Of a stretch of 11,070 bases of DNA, positions 1 through 7,168 are shown piece by piece (position 1 is the first letter of the stretch; the number at the start of each line of letters is the position of its first letter). A program made the translations under genes and the position numbers. Under the pieces are notes generated by a model. The model searched no databases. It worked only from the letters and a program-made list of their open reading frames with translations, and had not been told where the DNA came from. Origin of the DNA: a bacterium (GTDB lineage Bacteria; Thermosulfidibacterota; Thermosulfidibacteria; Thermosulfidibacterales; Thermosulfidibacteraceae); the NCBI GenBank assembly GCA_027022065.1, contig JALVZS010000076.1, positions 1-11,070 of the forward strand, written 5' to 3'.

Positions 1-144
1 AAACAGAGCGCACGGGTGCCCCGCCCAAATGCGCTCAGGTAGGCCGCTTGAGGAGAGGGGTAACCCTTTCCCCAGATAAATAACCACCGCCTGGGATAAT
101 ACCCCAGGTAACAGAACCCGGCTTACACGCCTCCTGTCCCATCC
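1..144 (+). ncRNA. rnpB: RNase P RNA, bacterial type A, 3' portion (5' end outside window)
   Basis: This is the catalytic RNA of RNase P, which removes 5' leaders from tRNA precursors. The universally conserved 3' segment is recognisable: GGTAGGCCGCTTGAG at 38-52, then AGATAAATAACC, then ACAGAACCCGGCTTA at 111-125. Helices can be drawn. A perfect 7-bp stem, GAGCGCA (6-12) with TGCGCTC (30-36), encloses CGGG/CCCG (13-16/20-23), matching the P16/P17 arrangement of type A RNAs. GGAGAGGG/CCCTTTCC (52-59/64-71) is closed by a GTAA tetraloop, as expected for P18 and its GNRA loop. CCTGGG/CCCAGG (90-95/103-108) forms another hairpin. The segment after GGCTTA should be the 3' strand of helix P1; its partner lies upstream of the window. 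The mature 3' end near 144 is estimated. No T-rich terminator follows before the next gene. Confidence 0.93.
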
Positions 145-168
145 TTGTGGTTCATTACAGATGGGAGG
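133..168 (+). promoter_or_regulatory. Possible hairpin masking the glutamate dehydrogenase ribosome-binding site
   Basis: The Shine-Dalgarno GGAGGTG (164-170) lies 5 nt before the ATG at 176. The end of rnpB carries its complement: CCT (133-135) and CCCAT (138-142), separated by a 2-nt bulge, can pair with ATGGGAGG (161-168) around an 18-nt loop. If rnpB and the dehydrogenase mRNA are one transcript, this pairing would compete with the P1 helix of RNase P RNA, and cutting at the mature rnpB 3' end would free the site. The complementarity is seen in the sequence; the regulatory role is inference. Confidence 0.3.
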
Positions 169-175
169 TGTTGTT

Positions 176-3100
176 ATGCCTTTGAAGGAGCTTTTCCATG
201 AAGCCTTTTTGGCTCAGGTCCCCAAGTCCTATCTTGCTTCTGCGGATAAGGCCTCTTTTGAGGAGAATGTGAATGAGCTTTGGGAGTTTATCAGGGAGAG
301 GAAAGAGGAGGTTAAAATACGCTGCGTTAAGAAAGATAGGGGCTTTTTCATACATGTGAATATGGATGATCAGCCCTTCATAGTTGACACTATTGAGCTT
401 GTTCTTAAAAGGAAGGCTCTTCCCGTTCGCTCCATTGTGCATCCCGTTATAGAAGTTAGAAGGGATGCCTCGGGGAAGGTGGAGGCTGTAGGCGAGGGAA
501 AGAGAGAGGTGGTAATCCTTGTGGAGATAGGGTCCGAGGCGAAGGAGGAAAAGGTAAAAGAGGCGGTTGAGAGACTTTCTCTCATCCTTCCCATGATTCA
601 CGCCATGGTTGAGGACTTTGTTCTTATGAAGAAGACCATGAGGGATGCCATTAATGACATAGAGTTCCTCTGCGAGCTGGGCAGGCTAAATGCGGATGAG
701 GCTGAGGAGTATAAAGACTTTCTGGAGTGGCTGATTCACGACGCCTATGTCTTCTTTGCCTATGGAGAGCTTAAGGACGGTAATAAGCTAACAAACACCA
801 TGGGTGTCTTAAGGGAAAAATACAGGGAGGACTACCACTACATAGTCAATTTGGATGAGGTGTTTGAGGCACTAAAGGGAGAGGGGGATTTCCTTATAAT
901 AGGTAAGCTCTCCAGTGAGTCTTGGATACACAGGCCCGGCAGATTGGATCTCATAGCCGTTCCCTTGGTTAATGAGGCTGGTGATAGGGTAGGGTGGCGT
1001 GTGTGGCTGGGTCTTTGGACCAAAAAGGCGGTAAGCTCTAAGGGAAGCAGCATTCCCATTTTGAGGAAGAAGCTTGAGGCTCTGCTTGCCAAGAAGAATG
1101 TAACCTTTGGAAGCCACACATACAAAAGAATCGTTGCCATATTTGACTCTATCCCCATAGAGGAGCTCTTTGTTTCCAGCGTGGAGGACCTGGAGGAGAT
1201 AATAGATCTCATCTTCGGCATGGGATTTGAGCCTAGGATAGAGGTTTTGATGAAGAAGAGGCCCAAGGGCATAACCTCTGTTTTGGTTATAATGCCCGAA
1301 AGCCGCTTCTCTATGAACGCCGCAGAGAGGATCAAAACCTACCTTATGGAGAGGTTTGGTTCTGACTATGCGGATATGCGCTTTTCTATATACGAGGGAT
1401 CCATGGCCCTTATATACTTCTTCCTAACCCCTGCGGAGGATGTGGATGTTTCTGAGACAGAGTTAAAAGAGAAGGTAAGGGAGATAACCGCAGAGTGGGA
1501 GGATATATTTAGGGAAGAGCTGAAGAGGGCCTGTCCTGAAGAGTGGGAAGACCTCTACTTTAAGTATGCTGCGGCATTCCCCACCGACTACAAGGCCTCT
1601 GTTTCTCCCAAGAGGGCGGTGAGGGATGTTGCGATATTACAGACGCTCTCAGAGAAGGATCCTTTTAAGGTGGTTGTGGAGGACGAGGAGCAGTTTAGCA
1701 TCATAAAGATATACAGCCTTTTTGAGTGGAAGCTTTCCGATGCGGTCCCTGTTCTTGAAAACTTTTATCTGACCATCTGGGACGAAAAGCCCTTCAAACT
1801 CAGTCTGCCTGCGGGGGAGGTCTTTATCCACTGCTACAGGGTGCTTACCAAGGATAATGTAAAGATTCCAGAGGAGGACAGAGAGAGGCTTTCTGAGGCT
1901 GTATCGGCAGTTATAGAGAAGAAGGTTGAGTCTGATCCTCTGAACAGCCTTGTTCTCAAGGCAGGCTTTGACTGGAAGGCTGTGGATGTTCTCAGAACCT
2001 ACAGAAACTACATAAGGCAGATAAGACCGTCAATTGCATTCTCCACGGCTTACTCTTCCTTTAGAACGTATCCTCACATCACGAGGCTTCTTTGGGAGTA
2101 CTTTGATACAAAATTCAATCCAGACCTTGGGCTCTCTCTAGAGGAGAGGCAGGAGAGGCTGAAGGAGATAGAGGAGAGGTTTTACTCCTCTCTTTCGGAG
2201 GTGAGTAGCCTTGCCGAGGATAAGGTTTTCAGGGCCTACTTTAACGCCATAGAGAGCACCATAAGGACCAACTTCTACAGAACTGATAAAGTGTCCCACT
2301 ACATATCCATCAAGATAGACTGCTCCAGGATAATTGAAATGCCCCTTCCCAGGCCCATGTACGAGGTCTATGTGCACGAGTATGGGATGGAGGGTGTGCA
2401 TCTAAGAGGCGGAAAGGTTGCAAGGGGGGGAATCCGCTGGAGCGATAGGCCCGATGACTTTAGAACAGAGATACTGGGCCTTATGAAGACCCAGATTGTT
2501 AAGAACTCCATAATCGTGCCCACAGGTGCCAAGGGCGGCTTTATCATAAAGATGCGTTACTACCATGTGGAGGACAGAAAGCAACTTGAGGAGCTTGTTA
2601 GGGAGAAGTACACCTTCCTCATAAGGGGAATGCTGGATGTTACTGACAACATAGTTGACGGCAGGGTGGTGAGGCCTCCCAGGGTCATATGCTACGACGA
2701 TGAGGATCCTTACCTTGTTGTTGCGGCGGACAAGGGAACGGCAAGGCTTTCCGATGTGGCCAACTCCATAGCCAGGGAGTATGGATTCTGGCTGGACGAT
2801 GCCTTTGCCTCTGGAGGCTCCACTGGCTATGACCACAAGAAAATGGGGGTTACCGCAAAGGGTGCATGGGTTTGTGTAAAGCGCCACTTCATGGAGATGG
2901 GCATAAATCCCGAGAGGGATGTTATCACCGTCGTTGGTATAGGAGATATGTCGGGAGATGTGTTTGGTAACGGTATGCTGCTTTCAAGAAGCATAAAGCT
3001 TGTGGCGGCCTTTAACCACAGGGTAATATTCATTGATCCAGACCCTGATCCTGAGGTTTCCTATCAGGAAAGGCTTAGGCTTTTTAGGGAGGCCAAAGAC

Positions 3101-4813
3101 TGGGATCACTACAATCCCAAGCTCATAAGCAAGGGTGGAGGCGTTTACAGAAGGGACGCTAAAAGCATCAAGCTTTCTACTGAGGCAAGGAAGGTTCTGG
3201 GAACTGACAAAGAGGAGGTTTCTGGAGAGGAGCTTATAAAGATAATCTTAAGGGCTCCTGTGGATCTTCTCTGGAACGGTGGAATAGGAACCTATGTGAA
3301 GGCCTCTTATGAGACCAACGCAGAGGTGGGGGATCCTCCCAACGACAATGTGAGGGTAAACGCCAACGAGCTGAGAGTAAAGGTGGTGGGTGAGGGAGGA
3401 AACCTCGGATTCACCCAGAAGGCAAGGGTGGAGTACGCCTTAAACGGTGGAAAGATCCACATGGATGCCTTGGACAACTCTGGAGGTGTGGACACCTCGG
3501 ACCACGAGGTCAACCTGAAAATCCTGCTGTCTTTGCCCATGAAGGAGGGCAAGCTCTCCTTTGAGGAGAGAAACAACCTCATATTTGACATAGCGGATGA
3601 GGTGCTCGCCAGCGTGCTTCGCAACAACTACACCCAAAGCCTTTCCGTTAGCCTTGATACCATCAGAAGCAGGAAAGACATAACCCCCTTCGTATATACC
3701 ATTGAGACGCTTATCAGAGACGGCTTCATTGACACAAGAGAGGTCTTTTTGCCCTCTGTGGATGAGCTTATGCAGAGGTTTGACAGAGGCATTGGACTGC
3801 TTAAGCCGGAGCTGGCACTGCTCATTGGCCTTCAGAAGAGGTGGCTCAAGGAGAAGCTCAGGGGTTCTTCACTTCTCAAGGCGGAGTACCTTCAGGAGTT
3901 TCTCTACGAATACTTCCCTGACACGGTTAGGGAGCGCTTTGGTGAGTACATCAACAGGCATCCGTTAAGGGATGAGATAGTGCTCACCTGTGTGGTTAAC
4001 TCTATCGTGGATAATGCGGGTATCTCCTTCTACCACAAGGTTTACAAGGATCACGGGGCGGAGCCTGAGGAAACCACGGCATCCTACATCATGATGGAGG
4101 GGGTGCTAAACGCCAAAGCTCTTAGAAAAAGGATCTTTGAGCTTGACTTCAAGGTACCAGCTGAGGCTCAGTACAAGGCGCTTCTTGATATAGAAGATGC
4201 CATAGAGCAGTTGGTCAAGTGGAGCCACTTCTTTATTGGCGATTGGCTGCCTCTCACCCCTGTGGTTCAGAAGTACAGGGAGCAGATAGGAAAGCTTAAA
4301 ACTGTTATTCCTGCTGTTCTTTCTGCCAAGGAGAAGGAGGAGCTTGTATCCAGGATAAGCTACTTCAAGGACGCTGGATTCCCCGAGGATCTTGCCAGAG
4401 ACGTAGCCATTGTCCCGTTCCTCTCAAATGCCATGGATATTATCACCCTTGCGGAGACTTTGGAGATGGATCCTGTGCTTCTTGCTGGTGTCTACTACAC
4501 CATATCCAACAGGTTCATGCTCATGGAAGTGGAGGATGCCATAGTTACAGGTGATAAAAAGACCGAGTGGGATCATCTTGCCTACAGTATGCTTCACAGG
4601 GAGCTTTACCATGTGAGGAGGCGTCTGGTTCAGAAGTTTGTGGGATTCATGAGGAGCAGAGGTGAGGATAAGGATGTGGATCTTTTCATGAACAGGGAGG
4701 TGAAAAACTGGCAAATGGTTGTGGAGCTTATAAGGAACGCTCTTTCGGAAAAGACCAGAGACGTTGCTGCTTGGTATGTCATTATTAACAGGATGAAGGA
4801 GGTTGTGGTCTGA
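176..4813 (+). CDS. gdhB: NAD-specific glutamate dehydrogenase, large (180-kDa) class
   Basis: This enzyme oxidatively deaminates L-glutamate to 2-oxoglutarate and ammonia with NAD+, in the cytoplasm. The protein is 1545 aa; family members are usually about 1600-1650, and the shortfall lies ahead of the N-terminal ACT-like region. That region has DDQPFIVDT (64-72), FLEWL near 182 and HRPGRLD near 252, all family landmarks. The catalytic domain has HLRGGKVARGGIRWSDR (742-758), VKNS (775-778) and PTGAKGG (782-788). By comparison with hexameric GDHs, K776 and K786 are the substrate and catalytic lysines. The NAD-binding Rossmann loop is GIGDMSGDVFGNG (921-933). A long helical C-terminal domain follows. 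I chose ATG 176 because GGAGGTG sits 5 nt upstream; ATG 161 would place the Shine-Dalgarno inside the gene. The stop overlaps the proposed start of the next gene. No frameshift or missing catalytic residue is seen. Confidence 0.96.
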   Translation: MPLKELFHEAFLAQVPKSYLASADKASFEENVNELWEFIRERKEEVKIRCVKKDRGFFIHVNMDDQPFIVDTIELVLKRKALPVRSIVHPVIEVRRDASGKVEAVGEGKREVVILVEIGSEAKEEKVKEAVERLSLILPMIHAMVEDFVLMKKTMRDAINDIEFLCELGRLNADEAEEYKDFLEWLIHDAYVFFAYGELKDGNKLTNTMGVLREKYREDYHYIVNLDEVFEALKGEGDFLIIGKLSSESWIHRPGRLDLIAVPLVNEAGDRVGWRVWLGLWTKKAVSSKGSSIPILRKKLEALLAKKNVTFGSHTYKRIVAIFDSIPIEELFVSSVEDLEEIIDLIFGMGFEPRIEVLMKKRPKGITSVLVIMPESRFSMNAAERIKTYLMERFGSDYADMRFSIYEGSMALIYFFLTPAEDVDVSETELKEKVREITAEWEDIFREELKRACPEEWEDLYFKYAAAFPTDYKASVSPKRAVRDVAILQTLSEKDPFKVVVEDEEQFSIIKIYSLFEWKLSDAVPVLENFYLTIWDEKPFKLSLPAGEVFIHCYRVLTKDNVKIPEEDRERLSEAVSAVIEKKVESDPLNSLVLKAGFDWKAVDVLRTYRNYIRQIRPSIAFSTAYSSFRTYPHITRLLWEYFDTKFNPDLGLSLEERQERLKEIEERFYSSLSEVSSLAEDKVFRAYFNAIESTIRTNFYRTDKVSHYISIKIDCSRIIEMPLPRPMYEVYVHEYGMEGVHLRGGKVARGGIRWSDRPDDFRTEILGLMKTQIVKNSIIVPTGAKGGFIIKMRYYHVEDRKQLEELVREKYTFLIRGMLDVTDNIVDGRVVRPPRVICYDDEDPYLVVAADKGTARLSDVANSIAREYGFWLDDAFASGGSTGYDHKKMGVTAKGAWVCVKRHFMEMGINPERDVITVVGIGDMSGDVFGNGMLLSRSIKLVAAFNHRVIFIDPDPDPEVSYQERLRLFREAKDWDHYNPKLISKGGGVYRRDAKSIKLSTEARKVLGTDKEEVSGEELIKIILRAPVDLLWNGGIGTYVKASYETNAEVGDPPNDNVRVNANELRVKVVGEGGNLGFTQKARVEYALNGGKIHMDALDNSGGVDTSDHEVNLKILLSLPMKEGKLSFEERNNLIFDIADEVLASVLRNNYTQSLSVSLDTIRSRKDITPFVYTIETLIRDGFIDTREVFLPSVDELMQRFDRGIGLLKPELALLIGLQKRWLKEKLRGSSLLKAEYLQEFLYEYFPDTVRERFGEYINRHPLRDEIVLTCVVNSIVDNAGISFYHKVYKDHGAEPEETTASYIMMEGVLNAKALRKRIFELDFKVPAEAQYKALLDIEDAIEQLVKWSHFFIGDWLPLTPVVQKYREQIGKLKTVIPAVLSAKEKEELVSRISYFKDAGFPEDLARDVAIVPFLSNAMDIITLAETLEMDPVLLAGVYYTISNRFMLMEVEDAIVTGDKKTEWDHLAYSMLHRELYHVRRRLVQKFVGFMRSRGEDKDVDLFMNREVKNWQMVVELIRNALSEKTRDVAAWYVIINRMKEVVV
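4796..4812 (+). promoter_or_regulatory. Shine-Dalgarno and candidate CTG start codon of the methyltransferase
   Basis: AAGGAGGT (4796-4803) is a near-perfect Shine-Dalgarno inside the last codons of the dehydrogenase gene. Six nt later comes CTG (4810-4812), which shares CTGA with the dehydrogenase stop, mirroring the common ATGA coupling junction. The reading frame is closed upstream by TAA at 4786. Between that stop and GTG 4921 it contains no ATG, GTG or TTG. The peptide starting at CTG begins [16 protein letters not shown], which resembles the opening of THUMP methyltransferases. This supports initiation at CTG, unless the C is a sequence error for A. Confidence 0.6.
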
Positions 4814-5970
4814 AGGCCCTCTTCTCAACGGAAAGGGGTATAGAGGGCTTTCTTGCGGATTCCATAGATGGGGTTGGGAGGGTTACTCCCAGCCCCTTTT
4901 CTTTTCCTGGAAGGGTTCTTGTGGAGGACGTGTCAGAAAGAGAGTTTTTAAAGATTCTCTACGCCAATCCCGTTTACCACAGGTGCCTTTTGCTCCTTGA
5001 GCTTTCCCGTATTCCAAAGGGTAGGGAGGCGTTGGATGCCATATACTATGTGGTCAGGGACAGTTGCGTGATTGATGTTATTTTGAGGAAGGGAACCTTT
5101 GGGGTTAAAAGCACCCGCAGGGGCAACCATCCCTTTACCTCTCAGGAGGTTGCATCCTACGCGGGTGCAGCAGTTATTGATGGATGCAGGCTTAGAAGAG
5201 GTTTCAGACCGTTAGTAGATTTGGATGATCCTCAGGTGCAGGTGGTTGCTGATGTGTGCGGCCAGTTTTTCTTTTTGGGAATTGAGCTTGTTGGAGAAAG
5301 GTGTATGCACAGGAGGGGTTGGAGGGTTTACGAGCATCCGGCTTCTTTAAAGTCCACAATAGCCAATGCCCTTTTGATGCTTGCTGGGTTTGGAAGTGGG
5401 GAATCCCTTTGGGATCCCATGTGCGGAGGAGGCACCATTCCCATTGAGGCTGCCCACAGGTGCATGGGTTTGCCTCCTGCTTATTTTAGAAAGCGTGATT
5501 TCGCCTTCTTAAGGGCTGGTCTGTTCAGCGAGAGGCTCTGGGAGGAGGTAACCTGTGGGGTTGATGCCGAAATAAGGTGGGATGCCAACTTTAGGATTTT
5601 TGCTTCCGATGCTTCTTTTCGCCACCTTGAGGGTGCCCTTAGAAATGCGGAAAATGCTTTGATTAAGGATAAAATACTGTTTGAGGTGGCAACCGTTTCC
5701 TGTTTTTCCAAGAAGGATGAGGTGGATGTTGTGGTTACTAATCCACCCTATGGGATAAGGATGGGTGGGCCGAAGAAGGCGAGAAAAGCCCTTGAAGAGC
5801 TTATGCAGACTTTTCTTGTTTCCAGTGCGAGGGTGCTTGTTGTCATTCATCCGTTTCCGGATATGGTCAAGGAAATCGCTCAGAAGCTAGGTATTAAGCT
5901 TGACAAAGAGGTTCGCTCCTATAATGGTAATCTTGAGGTTTCCCTGCTTAGATTTGGGAAAGGAGGTTGA
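4810..5970 (+). CDS. THUMP-domain class I SAM-dependent RNA guanine-N2 methyltransferase (RlmL/YpsC/TrmN-type)
   Basis: This enzyme transfers a methyl group from SAM to a guanine in rRNA or tRNA. Family members make m2G2445 in 23S rRNA (RlmL) or m2G6 in tRNA (TrmN/Trm14); the substrate here cannot be read from the sequence. From CTG 4810 the protein is 386 aa, close to single-domain members such as YpsC. The first 60 residues (STERGIE, then a GRVLVED strand) fit the region leading into the THUMP fold, which continues to about residue 160. HRRGW near 170 and the SAM-binding motif [14 protein letters not shown] (202-215) follow. The catalytic NPPY (311-314) is typical of N2-guanine enzymes. The alternative GTG at 4921, with GGAAGG at 4909-4914, gives 349 aa but loses the N-terminal region. 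A terminator-like hairpin lies within codons 21-32. The stop is 2 nt before yebC. The family is secure; the start is less so. Confidence 0.88.
   Translation: MKALFSTERGIEGFLADSIDGVGRVTPSPFSFPGRVLVEDVSEREFLKILYANPVYHRCLLLLELSRIPKGREALDAIYYVVRDSCVIDVILRKGTFGVKSTRRGNHPFTSQEVASYAGAAVIDGCRLRRGFRPLVDLDDPQVQVVADVCGQFFFLGIELVGERCMHRRGWRVYEHPASLKSTIANALLMLAGFGSGESLWDPMCGGGTIPIEAAHRCMGLPPAYFRKRDFAFLRAGLFSERLWEEVTCGVDAEIRWDANFRIFASDASFRHLEGALRNAENALIKDKILFEVATVSCFSKKDEVDVVVTNPPYGIRMGGPKKARKALEELMQTFLVSSARVLVVIHPFPDMVKEIAQKLGIKLDKEVRSYNGNLEVSLLRFGKGG
4870..4907 (+). terminator. Intrinsic-terminator-like hairpin inside the methyltransferase 5' coding region
   Basis: GGGGTTGGGAG (4870-4880) pairs with CTCCCAGCCCC (4886-4896) as an 11-bp stem with 8 G-C pairs and one G-U wobble. 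The loop is GGTTA, and TTTTCTTTTCC follows directly. The stem starts 57 nt after the dehydrogenase stop, so it could serve as that gene's terminator. It is also inside the methyltransferase frame if that gene starts at 4810, where ribosomes would disrupt it. The opposite strand has no U tract, so it would act in the + direction only. The structure is seen directly; termination or attenuation activity is inferred. Confidence 0.65.
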
Positions 5971-5972
5971 AG

Positions 5973-6713
5973 GTGGCAGGCCATTCAAAGTGGGCAAATA
6001 TAAAGCACAAAAAGGCCCGTGAGGATGCCAAGAGGGGAAAGATATTTACAAAGATTGCAAGGGAGATAATCGTTGCTGCCCGGCTGGGAGGGGGTGATCC
6101 TGACAGTAATCCCAGATTAAGGAGGGCTATACAGAAGGCAAAAAGCTACAATATGCCCAAGGAAAACATAGAGAGGGCCATAAAGAGGGGCACAGGAGAG
6201 CTTGAAGGGACAAGCTTTGAGGAGGTGATTTACGAAGGCTACGGTCCTGGTGGTGTCGCTATCCTTATAGAGGCCATAACGGATAATAGAAACAGAACGG
6301 TTTCTGAAATAAGAACCATATTTACCAAGCACGGCGGCAGCTTGGGAGAGGCGGGATGCGTTGCCTGGATGTTTGATAAAAAGGGTATGATCACCGTTGA
6401 AGGGGTGGACGAGGACAAGCTTATGGAGATTGCAATAGAGGCAGGAGCGGAGGATGTAAGGGAAGATGAAGGGGTTTTTCAGGTGATAACCGCTCCCGAT
6501 GAGCTTGAGGATGTAAAGGAGCAGATTGAGCAAAGGGGAATTACCGTTAAGGAGGCGACACTCACCTATCTTCCCCAGAGTACCGTTAGAGTTGAGGGAG
6601 AAAAGGCGGAAAAGCTGATAAAACTGCTTGATGCCCTTGAGAACCACGATGATGTGCAGAATGTCTATGCCAACTTTGATGTGCCTGAGGAAGTGCTTTC
6701 AAGCATTTCGTAA
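5973..6713 (+). CDS. yebC: YebC/PmpR family protein
   Basis: YebC-family proteins have been described as DNA-binding transcriptional regulators, and more recently as ribosome-associated factors that relieve stalling, notably at proline runs. The molecular role here is not settled by sequence. The 246-aa protein has the family's normal length and its hallmark opening [14 protein letters not shown], followed by [17 protein letters not shown], the segment [14 protein letters not shown] around 83-96, and the later TDNRNRT motif. I chose GTG 5973 because it gives this canonical N-terminus and has AGGAGG (5961-5966) 6 nt upstream. A TTG at 5967 would add two residues and crowd the Shine-Dalgarno. 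The gene begins 2 nt after the methyltransferase stop, and its stop shares one base with the ruvC ATG (TAATG). The yebC-ruvC order is common in bacteria. Confidence 0.96.
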   Translation: MAGHSKWANIKHKKAREDAKRGKIFTKIAREIIVAARLGGGDPDSNPRLRRAIQKAKSYNMPKENIERAIKRGTGELEGTSFEEVIYEGYGPGGVAILIEAITDNRNRTVSEIRTIFTKHGGSLGEAGCVAWMFDKKGMITVEGVDEDKLMEIAIEAGAEDVREDEGVFQVITAPDELEDVKEQIEQRGITVKEATLTYLPQSTVRVEGEKAEKLIKLLDALENHDDVQNVYANFDVPEEVLSSIS

Positions 6714-7168
6714 TGAGGATACTCGGCGTGGATCCTGGGTACAACCTTGGTTATGCAGTTGTTGAGGATGAGAGAAATCTTTTAACCTTTGGTGTCTTGA
6801 AAACTAAAGGGACTTCCTCTGAAAGGCTCAGCACAATCTACAACAAAATCTTCTCAATTATAGGCGATTTTTCCGTAAGTGTTCTTGCACTTGAGGAAGC
6901 ATTTCATGGAAGGAATTCCAAGTCCTTGATAAAGCTTGCCGAGGCAAGGGGCGCGGTTCTTGCCGCAGCTGGTTCAAGAGGTATTGTGGTGGTGGAGCTT
7001 CACCCCTCTGAGGTGAAGAGGGGAGTAACTGGGAGGGGGTCTGCCACGAAGGAGCAGGTGAGGTTTATGGTATCTCAGATTTTCGGAGTGAGAAATATAA
7101 GTCATCACGAGGCCGATGCTATATCTATAGCTTTTTGTGCCTTTTCCAGGAGGGAGGGATATGGATGA
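6713..7168 (+). CDS. ruvC: Crossover junction endodeoxyribonuclease RuvC
   Basis: RuvC cuts Holliday junctions symmetrically and resolves recombination intermediates with the RuvAB branch-migration motor. The 151-aa protein has an RNase H-like fold. Visible family motifs are GVDPG with D7, the LEEAF segment with E61, KLAEARG (74-80), and HHEADAISIA near the C-terminus. D7, E61, H132 and D135 fit the four metal-binding catalytic positions, with His in the third place as in Thermus rather than the Asp of E. coli. The protein is somewhat shorter than E. coli RuvC (173 aa), mainly at the C-terminus. The start overlaps the yebC stop by one base and has no convincing Shine-Dalgarno at normal spacing, so translation is probably coupled to yebC. 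ruvA and ruvB are not in the window. Confidence 0.95.
   Translation: MRILGVDPGYNLGYAVVEDERNLLTFGVLKTKGTSSERLSTIYNKIFSIIGDFSVSVLALEEAFHGRNSKSLIKLAEARGAVLAAAGSRGIVVVELHPSEVKRGVTGRGSATKEQVRFMVSQIFGVRNISHHEADAISIAFCAFSRREGYG

Noticed and set aside
48-100. Promoter-like TTGAGG with GATAAA or GATAAT inside rnpB
   Set aside because: TTGAGG and GATAAA are 21 nt apart and GATAAT is further still. Both fall in conserved or helical rnpB segments that explain the sequence.
161-175. ATG at 161 as the start of the glutamate dehydrogenase
   Set aside because: The Shine-Dalgarno GGAGGTG at 164-170 lies downstream of it and is ideally placed for ATG 176.
155-601. Minus-strand open frame opposite the dehydrogenase N-terminus, and other antisense or alternate-frame open frames across the window
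   Set aside because: They lie opposite or inside clearly coding genes with recognised families, have no recognisable motif, and fit the open antisense frames expected from this codon usage.
2138-2182. Purine-rich repetitive stretch of GAGGAGAGG-like units
   Set aside because: It is explained by codons for a charged helix (EERQERLKEIEER) in the dehydrogenase; not a DNA repeat.
5967-5972. TTG at 5967 as the yebC start
   Set aside because: GTG 5973 gives the family's canonical [12 protein letters not shown] opening and proper spacing to AGGAGG; TTG directly follows the Shine-Dalgarno.
7137-7160. GTG at 7137 as the start of the MBL-TPR protein
   Set aside because: AGGAGG at 7148-7153 lies downstream of it, and ATG 7161 is correctly spaced.
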